Source: Rhodobacterales bacterium UBA3077 (GTDB lineage Bacteria; Pseudomonadota; Alphaproteobacteria; Rhodobacterales; Rhodobacteraceae). Taken from it: DNA of 6,734 bases. The notes beneath the pieces are model-generated. The model was not told where the DNA came from and made no database searches. It saw only the letters and a program-made list of their open reading frames with translations. The stretch covers positions 474 to 7,207 of the forward strand of contig DFBP01000201.1 of the NCBI GenBank assembly GCA_002366685.1. The letters run 5' to 3'. The position numbers were made by a program, and so were the translations under genes. Shown here one piece after another: positions 1 through 6,276 of this stretch; within the stretch, counting starts at the first letter, position 1, and every line of letters begins with the position of its first letter.

Positions 1-560
1 TCAATACAGATCGAGTTATCGTCCCACATTACGATCAGTTTACCGAGGCCAAGGTTGCCAGCAAAATCGATCGCCTCGTGGGAGATGCCTTCCATCAGGC
101 AACCGTCACCGGCGATTGTATAAGTGTGGTGATCAACCAGATCATCCCCAAAACGGGCGTTGCTCATCCGCTCGGCGAGCGCCATGCCCACAGCCGTAGC
201 AAGGCCGGAGCCGAGCGGGCCGGTGGTGGTTTCAATACCTTTAGCGTGGCCATATTCTGGGTGGCCCGCCGTGCGGGCACCCATCTGGCGGAAGTTGCGG
301 ATCTGGTCCATGCCCATGTCGTCATAGCCGAGCAGGTGGTGCATGGAGTAAAGCAGCATGGAGCCGTGACCCGCAGAAAGCACGAAGCGGTCGCGGTCAG
401 CCCAATCGGGGTTGGCCGGATCAATATTCATGAAGCGGTTGAACAGCACGGTGGCAACATCGGCCATGCCCATAGGCATGCCGGGGTGGCCGGAATTTGC
501 TGCTTGAATCGCATCCATGCTCAAAGCACGGATCGCGTTAGCCATATGTTTTTCCATCAT
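1..560 (-). CDS. cbbT: Transketolase, N-terminal part (cut by window edge)
   Basis: Cytoplasmic thiamine diphosphate (ThDP) enzyme that moves two-carbon units between sugar phosphates; in the CBB cycle it helps regenerate pentose phosphates. Only 186 codons are present and the C-terminal two thirds or so lie beyond position 1. Visible transketolase marks are SGHPGMPMG (residues 23-31), SAGHGSMLLY (62-71), AGHPEYGH (98-105), TTGPLGSG (112-119) and the ThDP/Mg motif GDGCLMEGIS (151-160), closed by N182 in DDNSI. D152 and N182 are the expected metal ligands. The start is one of two adjacent ATGs (560 or 557); GGGAGA lies 4 bases before the first and 7 before the second, so the second may be preferred. 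It follows the phosphoribulokinase gene by 9 bases, hence the name cbbT rather than plain tkt. The family is certain; the dedicated CBB role is inferred from context. Confidence 0.95.
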   Translation of the reverse strand, partial: MMEKHMANAIRALSMDAIQAANSGHPGMPMGMADVATVLFNRFMNIDPANPDWADRDRFVLSAGHGSMLLYSMHHLLGYDDMGMDQIRNFRQMGARTAGHPEYGHAKGIETTTGPLGSGLATAVGMALAERMSNARFGDDLVDHHTYTIAGDGCLMEGISHEAIDFAGNLGLGKLIVMWDDNSICI

Positions 561-564
561 TAAA

Positions 565-570
565 TCTCCC
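565..570 (-). promoter_or_regulatory. Shine-Dalgarno sequence of transketolase, overlapping the upstream stop
   Basis: Read on the minus strand, GGGAGA begins with the last base of the TAG stop of phosphoribulokinase (572-570) and lies just before the double ATG (560, 557). Terminating ribosomes would sit on this site, which suggests translational coupling of the two genes. Confidence 0.7.
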
Positions 571-1442
571 TAGGCGCGTTTGGCGTTATCTGCGAGGCGC
601 AGGATAAGCGGGGTCAAAATTAGCTGCATGGCGAGGTCCATCTTGCCACCCGGTACAACAATCGAGTTGGCGCGGCTCATCCAGCTGCCTTCAATCATGT
701 TGGTAAGGTATTGGAAGTCAATCCCGCGTGGGTTTTTGAAGCGGATCACCACGAGGCTTTCATCGGCTGTCGGGATCGAGCGGGCGATGAACGGGTTCGA
801 GGTATCCACAACCGGCACGCGCTGGAAGTTGATGTCGGTTTCCGAAAATTGCGGGGTGATGCAGTTCACGTAAGCGTCCATCCGGCGCAGGATCACATCG
901 GTGATCGCCTCGGTGGAATAGCCGCGCTGGTCGCGGTCCCGGTGGATTTTCTGGATCCATTCGAGATTGATAACCGGCACAACGCCAACTTTGAGGTCTG
1001 CATATTTTGGCAGATCAACGGTGTCGTTTTTTACAGCGCCGTGCAGGCCCTCGTAAAACAGTATATCGGTGCCGCTCTCGAATTCGGCCCAGTCGGTGAA
1101 AGTGCCGGAAGGGGCACCCAAGGCTTTGCCCTCTTCGTCGTTATGCACATAGTGGCGGGTTTTGCCCGCGCCGGTTTCTCCGTATTCACGGAACACACGC
1201 TCCAACTCGGAAAGCTCGTTGGCCTCAAAAGAGAAGTGGCTGAACGAGTGGTCTCCGGCAGCGATGCGCCTTTCGAACTCCACTTTCATGGCAGCACGAT
1301 CAAAGGCGTGGAAGGCGTCGCCCTCGATGCTGACCGCTTTAATGCCTTCGCGGCGGAAGATCTGGTCAAAAGTGTTTTTAACCGTGGACGTGCCTGCGCC
1401 GGAAGAACCAGTAACAGAGATGATCGGGTGTTTGGTGCTCAT
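570..1442 (-). CDS. cbbP: Phosphoribulokinase (bacterial 290-residue class)
   Basis: Phosphorylates ribulose 5-phosphate with ATP to make ribulose 1,5-bisphosphate, the RubisCO substrate; a cytoplasmic enzyme dedicated to the CBB cycle. The 290 residues match the usual length of the proteobacterial class. The P-loop GSSGAGTS is at 12-19. D42 (in EGDAFH) matches the known catalytic base, H45, R49 and K53 the sugar-phosphate site, E131 (in FYEGLHG) the Walker B acid, and R168, D169 and R173 (in HRDRDQRGYS) further active-site residues. All fall at the positions I recall for the Rhodobacter sphaeroides enzyme. That class is an octamer activated by NADH and inhibited by AMP; such control is assumed here. 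The ATG at 1442 is preceded by AAGGA 8 bases upstream. The gene lies 11 bases after cbbF and 9 before cbbT, so a polycistronic mRNA is very likely. Confidence 0.97.
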   Translation of the reverse strand: MSTKHPIISVTGSSGAGTSTVKNTFDQIFRREGIKAVSIEGDAFHAFDRAAMKVEFERRIAAGDHSFSHFSFEANELSELERVFREYGETGAGKTRHYVHNDEEGKALGAPSGTFTDWAEFESGTDILFYEGLHGAVKNDTVDLPKYADLKVGVVPVINLEWIQKIHRDRDQRGYSTEAITDVILRRMDAYVNCITPQFSETDINFQRVPVVDTSNPFIARSIPTADESLVVIRFKNPRGIDFQYLTNMIEGSWMSRANSIVVPGGKMDLAMQLILTPLILRLADNAKRA

Positions 1443-1450
1443 TTTCTTGA

Positions 1451-1455
1451 TCCTT
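1451..1455 (-). promoter_or_regulatory. Shine-Dalgarno sequence of phosphoribulokinase, inside the upstream stop
   Basis: On the minus strand AAGGA uses the last two bases of the cbbF stop TAA (1456-1454) and lies 8 bases before the ATG at 1442. This fixes the start and repeats the stop/Shine-Dalgarno overlap seen at the next junction. Confidence 0.7.
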
Positions 1456-2464
1456 AGGCGTTAAACAGGCCGCGCTTGCTGAACAGCGGCGAGATTTCGT
1501 TATCTGGCAGGTCGTGATAAGCGACGACCCGGGTAACTTTGTCTTTAGATCCAAACACCAGCGGGGTACGCCCGTGGAGCTCGGTCGGGGTTTGGTCCAG
1601 GATGCGGTCTTTGCCATCGGTGGCAATGCCGCCCGCCTGCTCAACCACAAAGGCAACCGGTGCGCCTTCGTAGATCATCCGCAAGCGGCCCATTTTGTAG
1701 CCTTCACGGTCATCACCTGGGTAAAGGAAGATACCGCCGCGGGAGATGATCCGGTGGGTTTCGGCGATAAGAGAAGCCACCCAGCGCATGTTGAAGTTTT
1801 TGCCGTGCACGCCCTCGGCGCCATCGATCATATCGTCGATATAGGCGCGGATCGGGTTTGGCCAATGGCGGTAGTTGGAGGCGTTAATCGCGTATTCCAC
1901 CGCGTCGGGTACGATGCTCACGCGCGGGTTTACCAGCATAAACTCGCCATTTTCATGGTCGAGGATGAACATTGCGGTGCCGTCCCCCAAGGTGAGCATG
2001 ATGCCGGTTTGCGGGCCAAAAATAATGTAGCCAGCGGCGATCTGCTCTTTACCGGGGCGCAGGAAACTCTCGTTGGCGCCGTCTTTGGCTTCAAAGATGG
2101 AAAAGATTGTGCCGATGGAAACATTCACGTCGATATTGGAGGAACCGTCGAGCGGATCAATCGCCAGTGCGAGGTGACCATCGGGATTCAGGGTGACAAC
2201 CTCATCCTGCTCTTCCGAGGCGTAGTATTTAACCTGTGTCTTGGAAAGCTCGGCGGCAAACACATCATCTGCCATCACGTCGAGCGCTTTTTGCTGGTCG
2301 CCGCCAAGGTTTTCGCCCACGGCTCCGCCTAATTCGCCACCAAGGGCACCGCGAGAAATGAGAGCGGCAAGATCTTTGCCGACTTTGGCAAGCGCCAAAA
2401 GCGCCTCACCGAGGTCTTTGGGCTTGTCGGCGAGGAAGTCGCCGAAGGTCGTTTCGCTGGTCAT
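1454..2464 (-). CDS. cbbF: Class I fructose-1,6-bisphosphatase
   Basis: Hydrolyses fructose 1,6-bisphosphate to fructose 6-phosphate; as the first gene of a CBB operon it probably serves ribulose bisphosphate regeneration and may also act on sedoheptulose 1,7-bisphosphate, which is an inference from related cbbF enzymes. The 336 residues suit class I. The metal-binding motifs are intact: SEEQDE (83-88), DPLDGSSNID (103-112) and the late glutamate E275 in VEQAGG. Substrate-side segments include NASNY (194-198), MRWVASLIAETHRII (226-240), FLYPGD (246-251) and KMGRLRMIYE (257-266). The ATG at 2464 is the first in-frame start; only a weak GGGAAA is visible upstream, poorer than the sites of the two following genes. 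The gene is transcribed divergently from cbbR, a typical target arrangement for a LysR regulator. Confidence 0.96.
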   Translation of the reverse strand: MTSETTFGDFLADKPKDLGEALLALAKVGKDLAALISRGALGGELGGAVGENLGGDQQKALDVMADDVFAAELSKTQVKYYASEEQDEVVTLNPDGHLALAIDPLDGSSNIDVNVSIGTIFSIFEAKDGANESFLRPGKEQIAAGYIIFGPQTGIMLTLGDGTAMFILDHENGEFMLVNPRVSIVPDAVEYAINASNYRHWPNPIRAYIDDMIDGAEGVHGKNFNMRWVASLIAETHRIISRGGIFLYPGDDREGYKMGRLRMIYEGAPVAFVVEQAGGIATDGKDRILDQTPTELHGRTPLVFGSKDKVTRVVAYHDLPDNEISPLFSKRGLFNA

Positions 2465-2566
2465 CGAAGCTGTTTCCCGTTGGTTGCGAAAAAGTGAATG
2501 TGTGATCCATGACAGGTTGGGAGAAAAATAAAATTGAAAAAAATCTTTATTGCGTTAAACAAAACT
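2465..2566. promoter_or_regulatory. Divergent cbbF / cbbR control region
   Basis: This 102-base gap must hold the start signals for the leftward cbb operon and the rightward regulator gene. The half next to cbbR (about 2519-2566) is strikingly A/T-rich compared with the flanking coding sequence. I could not identify a convincing -35/-10 pair for either direction. LysR-type CBB activators normally bind between the divergent genes and activate the operon in response to metabolites such as ribulose bisphosphate or NADPH; that role here is inferred from arrangement. Confidence 0.6.
2546..2559. promoter_or_regulatory. Candidate LysR-type (CbbR) operator dyad
   Basis: TTTA (2546-2549), six bases, then TAAA (2556-2559) form a perfect 4+4 dyad centred at 2552.5, extended by a T/A pair at 2544/2561. 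It satisfies the T-N11-A pattern of LysR boxes in two registers. It sits in the divergent region just before the regulator's ATG, where an autoregulatory and activating site is expected. Short A/T-rich dyads are common by chance, so confidence is limited. Confidence 0.35.
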
Positions 2567-3493
2567 ATGATTCACGAAAATGCCATTACCCTAAAGCAAC
2601 TGCGCGCGCTGGCCGCTATTGTGAAATCCGGAACCCTGACCGCCGCCGCCGAAGCGCTGAGTGTGACCACGCCGGCGGTCTCTACCCAACTCCGCTCGCT
2701 CGAGTCCAATTTTGGGGTTACGATGATGCATCGGGGGCCGGATGGCAAAACGGTGCTGACCCAGAGTGGCGAGGTTGTGCTGGCGACGGTCAGGCAAATC
2801 GAAAACTCGTTAAACTCTTGTTATGACAATATAAACGCCCTTAAGACCGGCAAGGTTGGCCACCTTACGCTCGGGGTTGTCAGCACGGCAAAATACTTTG
2901 CGCCGCGCATTGTGGTGGAAGCCAACCGCCAGCTTCCTGATGTGGAAGTCAGCCTGTTTGTGGGCAATCGGGCCGAGATCGTAGAGGCGCTTTCCGATAA
3001 GAAAATCGACCTTGCGATCATGGGTCGGCCGCCCAGAAATCCACCGGTAGATGCCGAAGTCTTGGGGGACAATCCGCATATTCTGGTCGGCCCGGCGGGG
3101 CATGCGCTGGCTGGCAAGCGCGACATTTCGTCCGAAGAATTGCTGTCTGAAACCTTTCTATCGCGCGAACGGGGCTCGGGAACGCGAATCCTGATGCAGC
3201 GATTCTTGGACCGCGTGGGCGAAGGTATGGAATACAAAACCATGACGATTGACTCGAGCGAAACCATCAAACAGTCGGCGATGGCGGGGCTGGGGCTGGC
3301 TTTTATCTCTGGGCAGGCGGTAAGCGCCGAGCTCGAGTCCGGCAGGCTGGTGAATATCGAATTTTCGGGCTTGCCGATTGTGCGCCACTGGTTTCTAATC
3401 AGCCGGGCAGGGCGCGACCTGCCACCGGTAGCGCGCGCCTTTGCTGATTTTCTGATCGGGCTGGAGGGGCAGTATTTGCCAAAGACACCATGA
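2567..3493 (+). CDS. cbbR: LysR-family transcriptional regulator, CbbR-like
   Basis: Probable activator of the divergent CBB operon. From ATG 2567 it has 308 residues, the usual LysR size. The N-terminal winged helix-turn-helix spans about 8-66, with LKQLRALAAIVKSG, TLTAAAEAL and TTPAVSTQLRSLE as recognisable stretches. The effector domain (about 95-300) carries features I associate with CbbR: GVVSTAKYFAPRI (103-115), GRPP (153-156), RERGSGTR (200-207) and a WFLISR segment (275-280). The reading frame is also open from TTG 2534, which would add 11 residues (MKKIFIALNKT) and has GGGAG 10 bases upstream. I prefer the ATG because LysR proteins usually begin within about 10 residues of the first helix, although no good Shine-Dalgarno precedes it. 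The stop overlaps the next gene's start by 4 bases. LysR membership is certain; the CbbR assignment rests on these motifs and the divergent cbbF. Confidence 0.9.
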   Translation: MIHENAITLKQLRALAAIVKSGTLTAAAEALSVTTPAVSTQLRSLESNFGVTMMHRGPDGKTVLTQSGEVVLATVRQIENSLNSCYDNINALKTGKVGHLTLGVVSTAKYFAPRIVVEANRQLPDVEVSLFVGNRAEIVEALSDKKIDLAIMGRPPRNPPVDAEVLGDNPHILVGPAGHALAGKRDISSEELLSETFLSRERGSGTRILMQRFLDRVGEGMEYKTMTIDSSETIKQSAMAGLGLAFISGQAVSAELESGRLVNIEFSGLPIVRHWFLISRAGRDLPPVARAFADFLIGLEGQYLPKTP

Positions 3494-4539
3494 AAACACC
3501 GCTGATTTTTGATGGCCATAATGACGTGCTGCTCAAGCAATATGAAGGTGGAGCTGCCGCGCGCAAAGCGTTTACCACCGGAAATGAATTTCATATTGAT
3601 GTGCCGAAAGCCATCAAAGGCGGATTTGGTGGCGGTTTCTTCGCGATCTGGGTGCCAAGCGTTATGGACGATGACGGCATTTTCGAGCGCATGATGCAGC
3701 CCGAATACGACATCCCGCTACCCGAGGCGATTGATCAGGGCTTTGCGCTGGCTGTTGCCATGAAGCAGGCGCGGGCACTGATGGACCTTGAAAGCGACGG
3801 GGCGCTCAAGATTTGCACAAACACCGCTGATATCCGCGCCACCATGGATAGTGGCAAGATGGCCGCGATTATGCACATGGAGGGAGCCGAGGCGATTGAT
3901 GCCGATCTTGATGCGCTGCACGTGCTTCACCGCGCAGGTTTGCGCTCGCTCGGGCCGGTCTGGTCCCGCCCGACGATTTTTGCTCAGGGGGTGCCGTTTC
4001 GCTACCCTTCCACCGGGGATACCGGGCCGGGGCTAACGAAGGCCGGGTTTGACCTTGTGCGGGAGTGTAATGCGCTCGGGATTATGCTGGATATGTCCCA
4101 CCTAAATGAAAAGGGCTTTTGGGATGTGGTTAAAACCAGTGATGCCCCGATTGTGGCAACCCATTCAAACACTTATGAAATATGCCCCAATGCGCGCAAC
4201 CTGACCAATGACCAGCTGCACGCAATTCGCGATAGCAGCGGTATGGTGGGCTTAAACTTTGCCACAGCGTTTTTGCGGCCCGATGGCCAGATGAAGGCTG
4301 ACACATCGCTGGAAGTTATGCTGCGCCATCTCGACCACCTGATCGAGCATGCGGGGGAGGATAATGTCGGCCTTGGTTCCGATTTTGACGGGGCGATGGT
4401 GCCGGAAGCCATCGGCGATATTTCAGGTTTACCCAACCTGCGCGAAGCCATGGTGGCGCACGGGTATAGTGACGCGCTGATGGAAAAACTGTGTAACGGC
4501 AACTGGATGCGGTTGTTGGATGTAACATGGAAGGGGTGA
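3490..4539 (+). CDS. Zinc dipeptidase, peptidase family M19 (renal/membrane dipeptidase-like)
   Basis: Predicted binuclear-zinc amidohydrolase-fold enzyme hydrolysing dipeptides. At 349 residues it is near the bacterial family length. Ligands visible by comparison with the human enzyme are H10 and D12 (DGHNDVL), bridging E131 (HMEGAE), H204 (DMSHLNEKGF) and H225 (ATHSN); R236 (NARNLTN) and D298 (GLGSDFDG) are further active-site residues. The segment that carries His152 in the human enzyme reads GPVWSRPTIFAQG (155-167) and has no histidine, so this may be a divergent subgroup with altered chemistry or specificity. I see no signal peptide or lipobox: the chain starts MKTPLIFDGHND, so it is probably cytoplasmic. 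Its ATG overlaps the cbbR stop (ATGA), giving tight translational coupling. The downstream peptide-type transporter suggests that it cleaves imported dipeptides; the substrate is not shown by sequence. Confidence 0.92.
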   Translation: MKTPLIFDGHNDVLLKQYEGGAAARKAFTTGNEFHIDVPKAIKGGFGGGFFAIWVPSVMDDDGIFERMMQPEYDIPLPEAIDQGFALAVAMKQARALMDLESDGALKICTNTADIRATMDSGKMAAIMHMEGAEAIDADLDALHVLHRAGLRSLGPVWSRPTIFAQGVPFRYPSTGDTGPGLTKAGFDLVRECNALGIMLDMSHLNEKGFWDVVKTSDAPIVATHSNTYEICPNARNLTNDQLHAIRDSSGMVGLNFATAFLRPDGQMKADTSLEVMLRHLDHLIEHAGEDNVGLGSDFDGAMVPEAIGDISGLPNLREAMVAHGYSDALMEKLCNGNWMRLLDVTWKG

Positions 4540-4564
4540 CGAAACCGTAGTTTTACGGTATGAT
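4536..4564 (+). promoter_or_regulatory. Candidate sigma-70-type promoter, distal
   Basis: GTGACG (4536-4541, 4 of 6 to TTGACA) and TATGAT (4559-4564, 5 of 6 to TATAAT) are separated by 17 bases. The -35 overlaps the dipeptidase stop and the spacer contains the inverted repeat at 4544-4559. It would start transcription near 4571, giving a leader of roughly 107 bases for the solute-binding protein gene. Based on consensus resemblance only. Confidence 0.35.
4544..4559. repeat. Small perfect inverted repeat after the dipeptidase gene
   Basis: ACCGTA (4544-4549), a four-base GTTT loop and TACGGT (4554-4559) form a perfect 6-bp dyad starting 5 bases after the dipeptidase stop. No T-run follows, so it is not a standard intrinsic terminator. 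It lies in the spacer of a promoter-like sequence (4536-4564) and could be an operator or a weak mRNA 3'-end hairpin. Confidence 0.45.
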
Positions 4565-4581
4565 ATTAGAGCAACCTTGGC

Positions 4582-4610
4582 TTGACTACGCGACAATTTG
4601 GCGGGTTAAT
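4582..4610 (+). promoter_or_regulatory. Candidate sigma-70-type promoter, proximal
   Basis: TTGACT (4582-4587, 5 of 6) and GTTAAT (4605-4610, 4 of 6) are separated by an ideal 17 bases. Transcription would start near 4617, about 60 bases before the solute-binding protein ATG. The -35 is good but the -10 lacks the important second-position A, so it may be weak or need an activator. Confidence 0.4.
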
Positions 4611-4665
4611 GCTTGCACCAAGAGACTCAAGAACTATCACCATGAGTTTCCATAAAAAAACCAAC

Positions 4666-4670
4666 AGGAG
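4666..4670 (+). promoter_or_regulatory. Shine-Dalgarno sequence of the solute-binding protein
   Basis: AGGAG ends 7 bases before ATG 4678. This strong site selects that start over upstream in-frame candidates at 4642 (ATG, no Shine-Dalgarno) and 4582 (TTG), and it places the signal peptide at the very N-terminus. Confidence 0.8.
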
Positions 4671-4677
4671 AAAGATC

Positions 4678-6276
4678 ATGAACGCACTTCGTTCAACTAT
4701 TTTCAGCACAGCCGTCGCGCTGGCTGCCGGGGTTAGCTTTACGCCCGCGCTGGCCGAGACGCCCGCGAATATGCTGATTATTGCCGCCCAGATCGACGAT
4801 ATCACCACGCTTGACCCTGCCCAAACTTTCGAGTTTTCGGGTGCGGACGTAAACCGCAATATCTATTCCAAGCTCGTGGGTTTTGATCCGGCTGACCTAA
4901 GTGGCGGCTATATCCCGGCTCTTGCAGAAAGCTGGGAAGTTTCGGAAGATGGCCGCACCATTACCTTCACCATGCGCGAAGGTGTGACCTTTGAATCCGG
5001 CAATCCGGTAACGGCACAAGACGCCGAATGGTCCCTGCGCCGTGCGGTGACGCTCAACAAAACGCCTTCGTTCATTCTTACCCAATTTGGCTTTAGCGCT
5101 GACAATGTGGAAGAAACCATCGTGGCGGAGGGCAATACAATTTCGATCACGACCGACCGCCGCTATGCGACCTCGTTTGTGCTCAATTGCCTGACAGCGA
5201 CCATCGGCTCCATTATCGATATGAAAACCGCGATGGAACACGACGCTGACGGTGACCTTGCCAATGAATGGCTGCGGACCAATACAGCTGGCTCGGGCGC
5301 TTATACGCTCGGAAGCTGGAAGCCCAATGAATCCGTTACGCTGATCGCGAATAACGACTTCTTCCGCGGTGCGCCAGCAATGCAGCGCGTGATTGTGCGT
5401 AACATTCAGGAAAGCGCGACCCAGCGCCTGCTGCTGGAAAACGGCGATATTGACGTAGCCCGCAACCTGAACCCGGAAGACGTGGCTGGTGCCGCATCTG
5501 TTGACGGTATTGAGATAGATAGCGAGCTGCGTGGCCGCCTGATGTATATCTCGATGAACCAGAAAAACGAGGCGCTTTCCAACCCGAAAGTGATCGAGGC
5601 GCTGAAATACCTCATCGACTATGAAGGAATGCAAAACAGCTTCCTGAATGGGCAATATACCATTCATCAGGCGTTCCTGCCGCAAACCTATCTGGGTGAA
5701 ATCGACGACGTGCCCTATTCGCTCGACGTAGAAAAAGCCAAAGCCCTGCTGGCTGAAGCTGGCTATGCAGACGGTTTCGAAGTTGGCATTGTAGTGCGTG
5801 AAGCGCAAGAACGCATCGAGATCGCACAGTCGATCCAGAACACATTTGGCCAGGCGGGCATTACGGTGAATATCACCGTGGGCACCGGCAAGCAGATTTT
5901 GGGTGTGTATCGTGCGCGTGAGCATGACATCTATGTAGGGGCGTGGGGGCCGGATTATCCGGATCCAAACACCAACGCAGGGACGTTTGCTTTTAACCCG
6001 GATAATTCGGACGAAGCGGGCGCAACCGGCCTTCTGGCATGGCGCAATGCTTGGCACATTCCTGAAATGAGTGAAGCCACACTGGCCGCTGTTGTTGAAA
6101 ATGACCGCGACACCCGTGCAGCTATGTATGAAGCCATCCAGCGCGAGCATCAGGCGATCTCACCCTTTGCGGTGATGTTCCAGAAGATCGAGCAATATGG
6201 CCACCCTGAAAACGTGCAAGGCCTGAGCCTTGGTGGCGCGATTACGGCTGCGACCTACTGGACGGTGACCAAATAA
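4678..6276 (+). CDS. ABC transporter periplasmic solute-binding protein, family 5 (DppA/OppA-like)
   Basis: Periplasmic receptor that delivers a peptide-type ligand to an inner-membrane ABC importer. From ATG 4678 it has 532 residues, normal for this family. A Sec signal peptide is clear: MNALR, a hydrophobic core through about residue 20, and a likely cleavage after ALA (24-26), with no lipobox cysteine. Family features include TLDPAQT (44-50) and IYSKLVGFDP (62-71) near the mature N-terminus, GSGAYTLGSW (205-214), NNDFFRG (225-231), LLAEAGY (357-363) and WGPDYPDPN (423-431), the last typical of dipeptide-binding members. Members also bind oligopeptides, glutathione, nickel or opines, so the ligand cannot be read from sequence; the upstream M19 dipeptidase favours dipeptides. 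The gene follows a 138-base gap with promoter-like elements and its stop directly abuts the permease start. Confidence 0.94.
   Translation: MNALRSTIFSTAVALAAGVSFTPALAETPANMLIIAAQIDDITTLDPAQTFEFSGADVNRNIYSKLVGFDPADLSGGYIPALAESWEVSEDGRTITFTMREGVTFESGNPVTAQDAEWSLRRAVTLNKTPSFILTQFGFSADNVEETIVAEGNTISITTDRRYATSFVLNCLTATIGSIIDMKTAMEHDADGDLANEWLRTNTAGSGAYTLGSWKPNESVTLIANNDFFRGAPAMQRVIVRNIQESATQRLLLENGDIDVARNLNPEDVAGAASVDGIEIDSELRGRLMYISMNQKNEALSNPKVIEALKYLIDYEGMQNSFLNGQYTIHQAFLPQTYLGEIDDVPYSLDVEKAKALLAEAGYADGFEVGIVVREAQERIEIAQSIQNTFGQAGITVNITVGTGKQILGVYRAREHDIYVGAWGPDYPDPNTNAGTFAFNPDNSDEAGATGLLAWRNAWHIPEMSEATLAAVVENDRDTRAAMYEAIQREHQAISPFAVMFQKIEQYGHPENVQGLSLGGAITAATYWTVTK
6264..6268 (+). promoter_or_regulatory. 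Shine-Dalgarno sequence of the permease, inside the preceding gene
   Basis: GGTGA, within the last codons of the solute-binding protein gene, lies 8 bases before ATG 6277. It supports that start even though it puts a hydrophilic, basic tail of about 25 residues ahead of the first membrane segment. Confidence 0.55.

Noticed and set aside
78..563. A plus-strand open frame opposite transketolase
   Set aside because: The opposite strand encodes clear transketolase motifs including GDGCLMEGIS; the plus-strand product is His-rich and featureless.
711..1457. A 248-codon plus-strand open frame opposite phosphoribulokinase
   Set aside because: The minus-strand product has every catalytic residue of phosphoribulokinase; the plus-strand translation has no recognisable domain.
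1514..2332. A 272-codon plus-strand open frame opposite fructose bisphosphatase
   Set aside because: It is a shadow of the cbbF codon pattern with no motif and no start signal.
2821..3594. A 257-codon minus-strand open frame across cbbR and the dipeptidase start
   Set aside because: It crosses the junction of two convincing plus-strand genes, and its Ser/Arg-rich translation looks like a wrong-frame product.
4544..4559. Intrinsic terminator for the cbbR-dipeptidase transcript
   Set aside because: The stem is only 6 bp and no T-run follows, so it is listed as an inverted repeat instead.
4582..4677. N-terminal extension of the solute-binding protein from TTG 4582 or ATG 4642
   Set aside because: It would push the signal peptide inward, and only ATG 4678 has a strong, well-spaced AGGAG.
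4897..6150. A 417-codon open frame antisense to the solute-binding protein gene
   Set aside because: It lies wholly opposite a well-supported gene, its translation resembles no family I know and is rich in His, Arg, Cys and Phe, and it has no evident ribosome site. Long antisense frames are common opposite biased GC-rich genes.
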